A stretch of DNA of 64,000 nucleotides from Actinomadura macrotermitis (GTDB lineage: Bacteria; Actinomycetota; Actinomycetes; Streptosporangiales; Streptosporangiaceae). The position numbers and the translations under genes were made by a program. The DNA is taken from NCBI RefSeq assembly GCF_009604375.1, contig NZ_WEGH01000003.1, positions 1,364,001 through 1,428,000 of the forward strand. Direction: 5' to 3'. Positions 48,501 through 57,467 of the stretch are shown piece by piece (the stretch's first letter is position 1; the number at the start of each line of letters is the position of its first letter). Below the pieces are notes generated by a model. That model had not been told where the DNA came from and ran no database searches. It saw only the letters and a program-made list of their open reading frames with translations.

Positions 48501-48946
48501 TCGCGTGAGACGTGGGTGCGCAGGCGGGTGCGGCCGAACGCCTCGCCGTAGAAGCGGGCGCGGGTGCGGCGGCCGGCGGTGAACCGGTCGACGGCGCCGC
48601 TGACCAGGTCCGATCCGGTCTCCTCCAGCGAGGCGATCATCCGCTCGTAGGCGTGCGGGGGGACGATGTCGTCGCTGTCGGCGAACGCCAGGTACCGGCC
48701 GTCGGTGTGCCGGACGCCGGTGTTGCGGGCCGGGCCGAGGCCCTGGTTGTCCTGCTGGACGAGCCGGAACCGCGGGTCGCGGGCCGCGAACGCCTTGGCG
48801 ATGACGGCGGAGCCGTCCGGCGAGCCGTCGTCGACCATGACGACCTCGAAGTCGGCGAAGGTCTGCGCCGCCAGGGACTCCAGGCACTGCAGGAAGTAGT
48901 CCTCCACGTTGTGGAAGGGGACGACGACGCTGAGCGTGGGTGCCAT
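45548..48946 (-). CDS. GT2 / CDP-glycerol glycerophosphotransferase fusion (TagF-like)
   Basis: A 1132-residue protein. Residues 1-330 are a GT-A family 2 glycosyltransferase (LSVVVPFHNVEDYFLQCLESL, VVMVDDGSPDGS, LAFADSDDIVPPHAYE). The middle 400 residues are beta-rich and weakly conserved. From about residue 780 a CDP-glycerol:polyglycerophosphate transferase domain follows (LVLFESYFGWQGSCNPREIW, YVQTWHGTPIKKVG, LYAPTWRDH, LVTDYSSAMCDFAGLGKPILLFAPDLEEY). Such fusions build poly(glycerol phosphate)-like teichoic acids or decorated surface polymers. It ends 1 bp from the ECF41 gene stop. Confidence 0.92.
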   Translation of the reverse strand: MAPTLSVVVPFHNVEDYFLQCLESLAAQTFADFEVVMVDDGSPDGSAVIAKAFAARDPRFRLVQQDNQGLGPARNTGVRHTDGRYLAFADSDDIVPPHAYERMIASLEETGSDLVSGAVDRFTAGRRTRARFYGEAFGRTRLRTHVSRDLELLNDRTAWNKVFRRSFWDAHGFAFPAGAYEDAPVTIPAHVRAASVDVISDVVYHYRVRTTADRSITQRRTELGNLRDRLDSVHRVSEFLRAEAPRLKDAYDLTALGNDVMLYIDVVEEADDAYRAELCRLVRDHVRGVNPRLMRRLPALKRLKYRLAYLGRHADLVAVREYERTGLPAGRPERRGLLRRRWYAGHPFRGDPAIPDSIYDITDELRLDAKIDTVAWAGDELELTGHAYVPGLPMTPAARIDVWLEHTLSGRRVKLPVRRVRVPQVTAASGQPAVSYDHSGFAVRVDPAALRGVPKWRGADWKVCVAVRADGVRMSQQVRGCGPAAQWTPYRHLFEGVRVQVVPADGGVVVRFRHPRAVATDVADGCVRGTVRGATGPDDAALLTCRERGTEARVPLEYDDDGTFRFRPPLSDPAGQVHHDVWIVAGGRKIRLAAGDAFREQALGPLALTATRYGNLTLVEGPSQLLITHVEWDGDELVVSGDTGARPARATLQRRRAGDRYTFPMTCDGTRFTLRLPLGAIPSQAGVLPLFTGKWEIHAEDADGAPLDMLAARSCLAALPPDHDVAGFRYRVWPTRGGGDGLHIHAQVARAADEQGRYARRMLEEHHYPAHRRRPVRDLVLFESYFGWQGSCNPREIWEEFRRRGTGHELVWVRGDRHFALPEGTRTVQRFSREYYELTATASIIVNNVAQPPCYRPRPGQLYVQTWHGTPIKKVGFETDWSRVECRDQRHRELAEDVSRWDLLISQNPFSTEVLRRAFRYDGEVLESGYPRTDPAHRPGHEELRAAVRDRLGIPDGKRAILYAPTWRDHLQTDRYGIAEHDLSFDLHTAAEALGPDTVILLRLHHLLNAEIPSDLQDFLIDVTAYPDVTGLYLAADALVTDYSSAMCDFAGLGKPILLFAPDLEEYRTGIRGLTFDLTEKRPGPLLSTSAELIAALSGPFTDHGRLAAFAAEFAPHDDGRAAARVVDRLLR

Positions 48947-48959
48947 TTCACTTGCCCCT

Positions 48960-50108
48960 TTAGCGGTAGAGGAGGTCGAAGAGCCCTTCCCAGCGGGCCG
49001 CGACGAGGTCGGGGGCGAAGCGCTGCACCGAGTCGCGGGCGGCGCGGCCCATCTTGCGGCGCAGCTCGCCGTCCTCGATGAGGGTGTGCAGCGCGGCGGC
49101 GAACGCGGTGATGTTCCCGGCGGGGACGACGAGGCCGTCGACGCCGTCGGTGATGAGCTCGCCGACGCCGGGCGCGATGTCGAACGCGACGCACGGCACC
49201 CCGTAGGCCATCGCCTCCAGGATCGCCATGGGGAAGCCCTCCTCGCGGGAGGTCAGCGCGAAGACCGACCCGGCGCACAGGGCCGTCTCGATGTCGCTGG
49301 TGGGGCCGGGCCATTCGACGCGGCCGGCCAGCCCGAGCTCCTCGGTCAGCGCGAGCAGGCGCCGCTCCTCCTTGCCGCCCGACTTGTCGGCGCCGTGGAT
49401 GCGCAGCGTCCAGTCCGGGCGGTCCGGGGCGATCCGCGCCCAGGCCTCCAGCAGCAGGTCCTGGCCCTTCTCGTAGTCCAGCCGGCCGAGCCGGACGACG
49501 ACGGGCGCGTCCAGTTCGGCGTACCGGCGCGGCACGACGTGCAGGGGGTTGGGGATGAAGTCGGCGTTGGTCATGCCGTCGCGGGCGAAGTCGTCGGCGT
49601 CGGCGCGGGTCAGCGCGAGCAGCCGGTCGGCGCCCGCGAAGTGCCGCAGGATCCGCGGATGCCGGCCCGCGATCTTGGACGCCTGGTACGACTCGTGCAC
49701 CATCCCGACGACCTTCAGGTGCTCGGGCAGGGCGCGCTGCACCCACTCCATCGCCCACACCTCCGCGCAGACGACGACCCCGCCGGGCCGCGCCTCCCTC
49801 AGAATCTCGGCGAGCCGCCGGACGCCGCGCCACTGCTCGGCGTGGGCGGCCCGCTTGCGCCGGCTCGCCCGCGCCCGGACGCCGCGCAGCTCCCACCTGC
49901 CGCCCGGTGGCCGCTCGTGCAGGACGGTCCGCGCATAGGGGAAGTCCGTGCCGTGGTCGTGGACGCGCTTCGGGCGCACGATGCCGATGAGGTGCACGCG
50001 GTGGCCGCGCCGGGTGAAGAGCCGCGCCATGTAGTGCGCCCACGTCTGCACGCCGCCGAGGACCTCGATGTTGTTGCAGACCAGAAAGAGATCGCGCCCC
50101 TCCTCCAT
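48960..50108 (-). CDS. family 4 glycosyltransferase
   Basis: A 382-residue GT-B enzyme. The N-domain has NNIEVLGGVQTWAHYMARLFTRRGHRV, and the C-domain APVVVRLGRLDYEKGQDLLLEAW and the E-x7-E motif region SREEGFPMAILEAMAYGVPCVAFD. The start MEEGRD was chosen for its GGGGAGGGG site; a longer reading adds a Gly-rich stretch. The TagF-like fusion gene follows after 13 bp, so they form one operon for surface polymer assembly. Confidence 0.92.
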   Translation of the reverse strand: MEEGRDLFLVCNNIEVLGGVQTWAHYMARLFTRRGHRVHLIGIVRPKRVHDHGTDFPYARTVLHERPPGGRWELRGVRARASRRKRAAHAEQWRGVRRLAEILREARPGGVVVCAEVWAMEWVQRALPEHLKVVGMVHESYQASKIAGRHPRILRHFAGADRLLALTRADADDFARDGMTNADFIPNPLHVVPRRYAELDAPVVVRLGRLDYEKGQDLLLEAWARIAPDRPDWTLRIHGADKSGGKEERRLLALTEELGLAGRVEWPGPTSDIETALCAGSVFALTSREEGFPMAILEAMAYGVPCVAFDIAPGVGELITDGVDGLVVPAGNITAFAAALHTLIEDGELRRKMGRAARDSVQRFAPDLVAARWEGLFDLLYR

Positions 50109-50266
50109 CCGCACCCCTCCCCCGGCGAACCCCCCGAAGCGGCCGTTGCCCCCTTTCAAGACATGGGCCGCGGAAAGGCGCTTCTAACTCCACTTGATCG
50201 AGTAGGGGCCATCCTTTGCCGGATCCTGGACGCTTGCCTTGGCACGATCCCGGCTAGAAGCACTCC

Positions 50267-51877
50267 GTGCCACGATCCGGCGAACCACCTCTCGTCCAGC
50301 CCGTCACTGCGCCGCCGACCACCGGACCGGCGGACACCCGGACGCTCGTCCAGCGGCTGGCGCGCGTGCTGCGGGCCAATGTGGCCGTAGATCCCGTCCC
50401 GGCCCCAGACCAGGAAGTCCTCGTGCGCGGCGACCTCGGCCCGCACGACGTCGCCCGCCTCAACCTGGAGACGGTCTCGGACGTGCTGGACGCGGCCGGC
50501 GTCCCCTACCTGCTGGTGCGCGACCCGGAGGTGCGGCACCGCATCGCCGTCCGCCGGGAGCGGCGGGCCGACGCGCTGGCCGCCATAGCGCGCGCGCTGG
50601 CGGACGCCCCCGTCTACGCCGAGCCCATCGGACGCGGCGCCCCACCCGGCGGCCACGCCCGCGACGTCACCGGCTGGCCCGACCACGACATCCGGCTGTA
50701 CCGGCCGGTCACCCAGCCCAGCGAGGCCCTGCGCTTCGCCGCGGACTGCGGCTGCGACCTGGAGTTCTGGGAGTCCACGCCGGCGGGCGGCCTGCGCGCC
50801 ACGCGCCCCACCCTGGTGGGCCGCGACATCCCGGCGAGCGCCCTGGAACCGGCCGAACTGGCCGTCGGCGGGCGCCGCCACCCCTCGCTGGCGGTGTTCA
50901 CGCAGACGTTCACCGACGAGCCCGACTTCCCCGTCGACGCCGTCTACACCTGGGTGGACGGCGCCGACCCGGCGTGGCGGGAGCGCCGCGCGGCCGCGCT
51001 CGGCGAGCGCGTCCCGCACCCGGCCGACGGCGGCGAGAGCCGCTACCGCAGCCGCGACGAGCTGCGGTACTCCCTGCGCTCGCTGGCGATGTACGCGCCG
51101 TGGGTGCGCCGGATCTGGATCGTCACCGACCGGCAGGTCCCGGCGTGGCTGAACATCGGGCACCCGCGGATCGCCGTCGTCGATCACCGCGACGTCTTCA
51201 CCGACGCGGACGCGCTGCCCACCTACAACTCCCACGCCATCGAGACGCAGCTGCACCACATCGACGGCCTCAGCGAGCACTTCCTGTACCTCAACGACGA
51301 CTTCTTCCTCGGCCGGCCGCTGACGCCGGGCCGGTTCTTCCACCCGGCCGGGCTGACCCGCTGCTTCCCGTCGCCGACCGCGATCCCGCAGGGGCCGCGC
51401 GACGACCGCGACCCGACCTGGATCGCGGCGGCCAAGAACAACCGGGAGCTGATCCGGCGCGCGTTCGGGCGCGGCACCGTGCACGCGTTCAAGCACGCCC
51501 CCTACGCGCTGCGGCGCAGCGTCCTGGACGAGCTGGAGCGGCGGTTCGCGGCCGAATTCGCGGCGACGGCGCGCAGCCGCATCCGGTCCGGCCGCGACCT
51601 GTCGGTGGTGTCGTCGCTGTACCACCACTACGGCCTGTGCACCGGGCAGGCCGTCGCGGGCGAGCTGTCGGCCGACACCGTCCCGCTCAGCCGCGGCAGC
51701 GGACTGCCCACGCTGGCGCGGCTGCTGGAGGCCCGCGACCGCGAGGTGTTCTGCCTCAACGACATGGCCTCCGGCGACCTCACCGAGGAGCAGAAGGACG
51801 AGGCCGCAGCGGGCTTCCTGGAGCGCTACTTCCCGGTCACCGCGCCCTGGGAGGCGGCCGGGCCGGACCGGACGTAG
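50267..51877 (+). CDS. stealth-family polysaccharide phosphotransferase
   Basis: A 536-residue protein with the conserved stealth regions: CR1 FPVDAVYTWVDGADPAW (about 225), CR2 SRDELRYSLRSLAMYAPWVRRIWIVTDRQVPAWLN, an NDDFFLGRPL segment, CR3 AFKHAPYALRRSVLDELERRF, and CR4 CLND near residue 495. Stealth proteins transfer hexose-1-phosphate to build phosphodiester-linked capsule or wall polymers. The N-terminal 200 residues are a separate, unassigned region. GTG start. Its 3' end overlaps the convergent GT39 gene by 52 bp. Confidence 0.93.
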   Translation: MPRSGEPPLVQPVTAPPTTGPADTRTLVQRLARVLRANVAVDPVPAPDQEVLVRGDLGPHDVARLNLETVSDVLDAAGVPYLLVRDPEVRHRIAVRRERRADALAAIARALADAPVYAEPIGRGAPPGGHARDVTGWPDHDIRLYRPVTQPSEALRFAADCGCDLEFWESTPAGGLRATRPTLVGRDIPASALEPAELAVGGRRHPSLAVFTQTFTDEPDFPVDAVYTWVDGADPAWRERRAAALGERVPHPADGGESRYRSRDELRYSLRSLAMYAPWVRRIWIVTDRQVPAWLNIGHPRIAVVDHRDVFTDADALPTYNSHAIETQLHHIDGLSEHFLYLNDDFFLGRPLTPGRFFHPAGLTRCFPSPTAIPQGPRDDRDPTWIAAAKNNRELIRRAFGRGTVHAFKHAPYALRRSVLDELERRFAAEFAATARSRIRSGRDLSVVSSLYHHYGLCTGQAVAGELSADTVPLSRGSGLPTLARLLEARDREVFCLNDMASGDLTEEQKDEAAAGFLERYFPVTAPWEAAGPDRT

Positions 51878-53259
51878 AGGGTCAGCTTCATCCGCTTGGC
51901 CCGCCACTGCCCCGCGCGGACCGTCAGGCCCGCCGCGCGGAACTGAGCGACGCGGGCCCGCGCGCGCGCAGCGACCTGCCGGTTTCCGTTGTAGCGGCGG
52001 ATCATCCACACCCGATCGACGCCGCGCAGGCGCTGCGCCAGCACGCGCGGACCGACCTGCGAGGCCAGCAGCGCCGCGCGGTCGGCGGCCGGGACGGCGA
52101 GCGTCAGGTCGACCAGCGGGCGGAACACCTTGGGGTAGGCCGATTCCAGTCCGCGCGTCACCGACGGCTCCATGACGAGGCCGTCACCGGGCCGCGCGTT
52201 CTGCGCCAGCGCCCGCACCACCGGGGTGACGTCGTGGTATTTGCTGTCGGGCCGCCGCAGGCCGGGTTGCACGGACATCACCAGCAGCAGCAGGACGACC
52301 CCGGTCGGAACCGCCACCAGGCGGGGGCAGGACGTCAGGCCCGCCGCCACCAGCAGCGCCAGCGCGGGAACGCAGAACAGCAGGTACCGGTTGACGAACA
52401 GCGGTTCCAGCTCCGACAGCGTCAGCAGGATCACCGGCGGAAGTACCAGCCACGGCACGGCGACCTTGGGCAGCTCCCCCGCACGCCAGTGCACCAGTCC
52501 CCACACACACAGCACCCCGGCCAGGCCGGTCGCGGCGACGCCGCCGGTGATGGAGACCACCGCGTGCATCAGGTATTCCATGTCGCGCGGCTGGATCCAC
52601 TTCACGGCGCCCCGCTGGCCTGCCGCGACGTAGGCGAGCGGGGCGATGGCCCCGCAAGCCGCCGCGACGGCGGCCGTCCACGCGGCCAGGACGCGGCGGC
52701 CGGGGCGCAGCGCCAGCACCGTCACCAGATGCGCCGGGATCAGCAGGACGGCGAACAGGTGCAGATAGCCGAGCAGCACCAGCGCCGGCGCGTAGCCGGC
52801 GAACCAGCGCGGTGAGCGCACCGCGCGCACCAGCGCCAGCGTCGCCAGCACCGCGACGGCCGCGACCATCGCGTACGAACGGGCCTCCAGCGCGTACTGG
52901 CCGGCGACCGGCAGGCACGCGTAGACCAGCCCGGCGAGCAGGCCGGTGCCGGGCCCGGCGAGCGCGCGGCCGAGCAGCCCGATGCCGGCCGCCGTCACCG
53001 CGACCGCCAGCACCGACGGGACCCGCATCGCGGCCGGCGAGAAGCCCGCCGCCTGCACCCAGCCGTGCATCAGCAGGTAGTACAGGCCGTGGACCGCGTC
53101 GATGTTGCCGAGCAGCTCCCAGATCCGGCCGGCCGGGCGGCGCGCGACGTCGATCGTGACGATCTCGTCGGTCCACAGCGAGGGCCGCCCGGTGCCCCAC
53201 GCGCCGAGCAGCAGCGCGGCGAGCGCGGGCACGGCGGCGACCGCGAGCCGCCCCCTCAT
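51826..53259 (-). CDS. GT39-like membrane mannosyl/arabinosyl-type transferase
   Basis: A 477-residue polytopic protein with about ten helices. The first extracytoplasmic loop has GTGRPSLWTDEIVTIDVARRPAGRIWELL, where the WxDE acid pair after helix 1 is the catalytic signature of GT-C enzymes using polyprenyl-phosphate sugars (PMT/GT39, GT83). YALEARSYAMVAAVAV is the typical second-helix motif. It likely attaches a sugar outside the membrane to the surface glycopolymer or protein. ATG overlaps the upstream TGA. Confidence 0.85.
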   Translation of the reverse strand: MRGRLAVAAVPALAALLLGAWGTGRPSLWTDEIVTIDVARRPAGRIWELLGNIDAVHGLYYLLMHGWVQAAGFSPAAMRVPSVLAVAVTAAGIGLLGRALAGPGTGLLAGLVYACLPVAGQYALEARSYAMVAAVAVLATLALVRAVRSPRWFAGYAPALVLLGYLHLFAVLLIPAHLVTVLALRPGRRVLAAWTAAVAAACGAIAPLAYVAAGQRGAVKWIQPRDMEYLMHAVVSITGGVAATGLAGVLCVWGLVHWRAGELPKVAVPWLVLPPVILLTLSELEPLFVNRYLLFCVPALALLVAAGLTSCPRLVAVPTGVVLLLLVMSVQPGLRRPDSKYHDVTPVVRALAQNARPGDGLVMEPSVTRGLESAYPKVFRPLVDLTLAVPAADRAALLASQVGPRVLAQRLRGVDRVWMIRRYNGNRQVAARARARVAQFRAAGLTVRAGQWRAKRMKLTLYVRSGPAASQGAVTGK

Positions 53260-54827
53260 CCCCCGTCCTGGAAGACGCGGCGGACGATCGTCTCGGCGGC
53301 GGCGCCGGTCTCGTAACCGGCGTAGCGGGCGGCGAACGCGCGGCGGGCGTCGCGGTAGCGCTCGGCGATCTCCGCCCGCGCGCGGACCGCCTCGCTCAGC
53401 TCCTCCAGGTCGGCCACGAACGGGCCGGGCGCCTCGGCGGCCAGATCGAGGTAGGCGCCGTGGCGGTGGCGGTGCCCGGCCAGGTCCGGCGCGTGGAAGA
53501 TCATGGGGCGGTCCAGCAGCGCGTACCGGAACAGCAGCGGCGACCGGTCGGTGACCAGGACGTCGGCCAGCCGCAGCAGCGTGGCCAGGTCGTGCACGCG
53601 GCTCACGTCGGTCCAGGTGCCGGGCCGGGCCGCGCCCTCGCAGCGGGCCAGCAGCGCGACGTCGTCGCCGAGCGCCGCGGCGAGCGCGCCGAGGTCGGCG
53701 GCGGGGCCCCGCGGCGCGTACAGCACGCACGGGCGGCCGTCCAGCCCGAGGTCCCAGGCCAGCCGCCGCACCCGGTCGGGCTCGCGGTCCTCCACCAGCA
53801 GGTCGTTGCCCGGCCGCCCGACCCGCAGCAGCTCGGCCCGCACGCCGAGGGCCGGGACGAGCGTCTCCTCCTCATAGGCCGAGCCGACCACGAAGTAGTC
53901 GAAGCGGGCCGCCGCGCGCCGCATGCTTTTGCGGGCGGCGCGCGACGCCAGCTTCGCGGCGGGCGCGTCGAGCCCGGTGTACTCGACCGGTGCGCCGTGC
54001 CAGGTCTGCAGGTAGACGGTCTCGGGGCGCTTGGCGAGCGTGGGCGGCAGGCCGTGGTCGTCCACCCAGTACCGCGCCCGCGCCAGCGCCCGGTAGTGCG
54101 CCCAGGAGAACCGCTCGACCAGGTCCGCGCCGCCGGGGAAGCCGTCCGGGGAGCCGGTGTAGGCCCAGGTGATCCGGCCCCGGTGGCCGGACGCGCGCAG
54201 CTCCTCGTAGATCGCGCGGGGGCAGCCGCCGTAGGCCCGGCCGCCGTGGCTCTCGAACACCGCGCTGCCCTGCCGGACCGGCAGCCGCATCAGCACCTGG
54301 CGGTAGGCGACCCGCTTCAGCCGCTCGACGTCCAGCAGGCGCGCGCGGCGCCGCGGCCGGCCGGCGGGCCGGTGACCGCCCGGGTACCGCACGATCTCGT
54401 GCGGCAGCACCAGGACGCGGTCGGCCATGAGGACGGCCTTGGCGGCGTGCTCGTCCTCGACCGGCCAGAGGCCGAGGTCGGACAGCAGGTCGCGCCGGTA
54501 CAGCCGGGACGCCGGGAAGCGGTCGGCGTCCCCGCAGACGATCTGCGCGGTGCCCCGCTCGGCGGCCGAGAGCAGGGTGAGGCAGCCGTGCCGGTCCAGC
54601 ACCTGCCCGGCCCGCACGAACATCAGGTACTCGCCGGCGGGCTCCCCGCCCACCGCCACGCGCGGGTCGTCCCGCCACTCCCCCGACGCGGGCGGTTCAA
54701 GTGCGGTGGAGTCGAGCACGGCCTGGACGCCCGCCAGCGTCTGGCCGAGCACCGAGGCGACCGTCGCGGACAGGTCGGGGCCGGTCCCGGTGACGACCAC
54801 CGAGACGGCCGTGTCGTGTTCGCTCAC
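53256..54827 (-). CDS. CDP-glycerol glycerophosphotransferase-family protein with degenerate GT2 N-terminus
   Basis: A 523-residue protein. The N-terminus (AVSVVVTGTGPDLSATVASVLGQTL) looks like the first strand and helix of a GT2 domain, but the DxD region is missing and only about 170 residues remain before the transferase part. The C-terminal two-thirds has YLQTWHGAPVEYTGLDAPAA, CVLYAPRGPAAD and LVTDRSPLLFRYALLDRPMIFHAPDLAGH, matching the CDP-glycerol transferase fold. GTG start. It is coupled by ATGA to the GT39-like gene. Confidence 0.85.
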   Translation of the reverse strand: MSEHDTAVSVVVTGTGPDLSATVASVLGQTLAGVQAVLDSTALEPPASGEWRDDPRVAVGGEPAGEYLMFVRAGQVLDRHGCLTLLSAAERGTAQIVCGDADRFPASRLYRRDLLSDLGLWPVEDEHAAKAVLMADRVLVLPHEIVRYPGGHRPAGRPRRRARLLDVERLKRVAYRQVLMRLPVRQGSAVFESHGGRAYGGCPRAIYEELRASGHRGRITWAYTGSPDGFPGGADLVERFSWAHYRALARARYWVDDHGLPPTLAKRPETVYLQTWHGAPVEYTGLDAPAAKLASRAARKSMRRAAARFDYFVVGSAYEEETLVPALGVRAELLRVGRPGNDLLVEDREPDRVRRLAWDLGLDGRPCVLYAPRGPAADLGALAAALGDDVALLARCEGAARPGTWTDVSRVHDLATLLRLADVLVTDRSPLLFRYALLDRPMIFHAPDLAGHRHRHGAYLDLAAEAPGPFVADLEELSEAVRARAEIAERYRDARRAFAARYAGYETGAAAETIVRRVFQDGG

Positions 54828-54975
54828 CCGTCCAGCATTGATCTCTCTTCGGCCCCCGAACCCGTTCCTGGGCGAGTCGAGCCGAAGTTTTGAACCGCTC
54901 CGGCCGGTTCCCCGGCAGGACGCGCCCCGCGGGGTAAACTGGAGTCGCCGGTGGGAGGGGAAGCCCATCCGGTGC

Positions 54976-55010
54976 GAGCGCCCCGTCCTCTTCGCGAGGC
55001 CGGGGCGTTC
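54976..55010. terminator. terminator hairpin before the glycopolymer genes
   Basis: GAGCGCCCCG pairs with CGGGGCGTTC (one G-U type position) across a 15-base loop that itself contains CCTCTTCGCGAGG. It lies 19 bp beyond the stop of the small membrane protein gene on the minus strand. The remaining 150 bp to the next gene start hold its promoter region but no clear motif. Confidence 0.65.
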
Positions 55011-55029
55011 TCGTTCCCGCCTCCGCGGG

Positions 55030-55452
55030 TCACTCCAGCAGGCGCGGGACGGAGTTCGTGCAGGCCGCGATGATGCGGTACGTGCCGTCCGCGCCCCGGA
55101 ACTCGATCGCGACGCGCGCGCCCGGGCCGGGCTCCCGCGGCAGCCCGGCGTAGCCGAGGCCGGGGCTCCACCCGGCCAGCACGATGCGGTCCCGGCCCAC
55201 GCAGCGGACCAGCACGCGCCCCGCGCGGGTCGCCATGAAGTGCGTCCGGCCCGCGCCGGGGACGGGCGAGGCCGCCGGGGTGATCTCGGGGCGCCCGCGC
55301 AGCCCCCGCTCGACCTGGTCGTGGCCCAGCGGCCGCAGCAGCGGCCCGGTGATCGCCTCGGTGGCCACCCGGATGGTGATCGTGCCCGACACCACGGCCA
55401 GCCCGACGGCGCCGATCGCGATCAGGGCCAGCACCACCCGCCTGTCCGTCAT
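55030..55452 (-). CDS. small membrane-anchored hypothetical protein
   Basis: A 140-residue protein: one N-terminal transmembrane helix (VVLALIAIGAVGLAVVSGTITI) and an extracytoplasmic beta-rich domain (THFMATRAGRVLVRCVGRDRIVLAGWSPGLGYAG ... GADGTYRIIAACTNSVPRLLE) with two Cys that could form a disulfide. No family recognised. It is divergent from an orphan histidine kinase with 100 bp between starts, and may be a periplasmic partner or target. Confidence 0.6.
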   Translation of the reverse strand: MTDRRVVLALIAIGAVGLAVVSGTITIRVATEAITGPLLRPLGHDQVERGLRGRPEITPAASPVPGAGRTHFMATRAGRVLVRCVGRDRIVLAGWSPGLGYAGLPREPGPGARVAIEFRGADGTYRIIAACTNSVPRLLE

Positions 55453-55552
55453 CGCGCCAGCGTGCCACGCCGGATCCCGCCCGCAGGTCAAGCGAAGGCC
55501 ATGAAACCGCAGGTCGGTTAGGGTGCGGAGGGAGAGCCGGGAGGGGGAGAGC

Positions 55553-56848
55553 GTGCGGCGCACACCGATCAGGCGCGAGCTGGTCATGCTGGTCGGCGGG
55601 ACCGTCGCGCTGGTGCTCGTCGCCTTCCTGGTACCGCTGCTGCTGGTCATGCGGACGATCTCCGCCGACGACACCGTGATCGACACCGCCGTGGTGACGC
55701 AGCCCCTGGTGGTCGCCGTCGCCGGCGAGGAGCCCGCGGTGGTCGGGTCGTCGGTGCGCGACCTCAACCTGCGGCACGTCGGCGACTTCTCGGTGCGCTA
55801 CTCCGACGGGGCCGTGCTCGGCCCGTACTTCGCGCGCACGCCCGCGGTGCGGCTGGCCGAACGCGGCCAGAGCCTGTCCACCGAGGTGGACGGCGGGCGC
55901 GAGGTGCTGATCGCGGTCGTCACGCGGGAGGGCGGCACCGCGGTGATCCGCGCCTACCTCAGCCAGGGCCGCCTGTACGAGGGCATCTGGCCCGCGCTGA
56001 CCGCGCTGACCCTGCTCGGCGTGCTGCTGCTCGGGCTCGGCGTCGCGGTCGCGTCGGTGCTGGCCACCCTGCTGGCCCGGCCGATCCGCGAGGTCGCCGA
56101 CGTGTCGCGGCGCCTGGCGTCCGGCGACCTGTCCGCGCGGGCGCGGGGCGGCGGCGCGGTGGAGCTGGTCGACGTGGCGGGCGCGCTCAACTTCCTGGCG
56201 CGCCGGATCGGCGCGCTGGTCACCGGCGAGCGGGAGCGGATCGCCGACCTGTCGCACCGGCTGCGCACGCCGCTGACCGCGCTGCGGCTGGAGGCCGACC
56301 TGCTCACCGACGACGGCGAGCGCGCGCGGCTCAACCGAGCGGTGGACGCCGTGGAGACCACCGTCACCGAGGCCATCGCGGCCGTGCGGGCGGCCGGGCG
56401 CGAGCGCGGCACCAGCGACGCGTCGGCCGTCGTGGCCGAGCGGATCGAGTTCTGGAAGCCGCTCACGCACGCCGAGGACCGCCCGATGACGACCCGGACC
56501 GCCGCCCGGCCGCTGCCGGTGGCGGCCCCCGCGGCCGAGCTGCGCGACGTCTTCGACGTGCTGGTCAGCAACGTCTTCCGGCACACCCCGCCGCGGACGG
56601 CCTTCACCGTCGAGCTCGTCCCCCGCGACGGCGGCGGGGCGGTGCTGACCGTCGACGACGAGGGCCCGGGCCTGCCCGACACCAGGCTGATCCGGCGCGG
56701 CCGCAGCGGGGGCGGGTCGTCCGGGCTCGGGCTGGACATCGTGCGGCGGCTGGCCGAGAACAGCGGCGGCGCGCTGGAGCTCGGCCGGTCGCCGGCCGGG
56801 GGCGCGCGGATCCGGATCGAGCTCGGCCCGCCGGCCGAGGACCGGTAG
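55553..56848 (+). CDS. orphan HAMP-type sensor histidine kinase
   Basis: A 431-residue membrane kinase: TM1 (LVMLVGGTVALVLVAFLVPLLLVM), an extracytoplasmic domain of about 110 residues, TM2 (ALTLLGVLLLGLGVAVASVLATLLA), HAMP (RPIREVADVSRRLASGDLSARA), H-box DLSHRLRTPLTALRLEADLL, and HATPase with N-box VSNVFRHTP, G1 DDEGPGLPD and G2 SSGLGLDIVRRL. GTG behind GGGAGGGGGAGA is the start. These kinases normally follow an OmpR-type regulator gene; none is adjacent. Confidence 0.92.
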   Translation: MRRTPIRRELVMLVGGTVALVLVAFLVPLLLVMRTISADDTVIDTAVVTQPLVVAVAGEEPAVVGSSVRDLNLRHVGDFSVRYSDGAVLGPYFARTPAVRLAERGQSLSTEVDGGREVLIAVVTREGGTAVIRAYLSQGRLYEGIWPALTALTLLGVLLLGLGVAVASVLATLLARPIREVADVSRRLASGDLSARARGGGAVELVDVAGALNFLARRIGALVTGERERIADLSHRLRTPLTALRLEADLLTDDGERARLNRAVDAVETTVTEAIAAVRAAGRERGTSDASAVVAERIEFWKPLTHAEDRPMTTRTAARPLPVAAPAAELRDVFDVLVSNVFRHTPPRTAFTVELVPRDGGGAVLTVDDEGPGLPDTRLIRRGRSGGGSSGLGLDIVRRLAENSGGALELGRSPAGGARIRIELGPPAEDR

Positions 56849-56972
56849 CGATCGAGGACCGCCAGGGTCTGGTCGATCGGGCATGTCCGGCATAACGTGC
56901 GTTAGTGGCCGACATGTGAGTCCGGTCACAGCACGGCAGGCCGACAACCGAGACGTCCCAGGGGGACGACGC

Positions 56973-57463
<491 letters not shown>

Positions 57464-57467
<4 letters not shown>

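Noticed and set aside
54940..55015. GC-rich structured segment considered as a riboswitch
   Set aside because: No conserved core of cobalamin, SAM, TPP, FMN or c-di-AMP classes is present, and its position after a stop codon fits a terminator.
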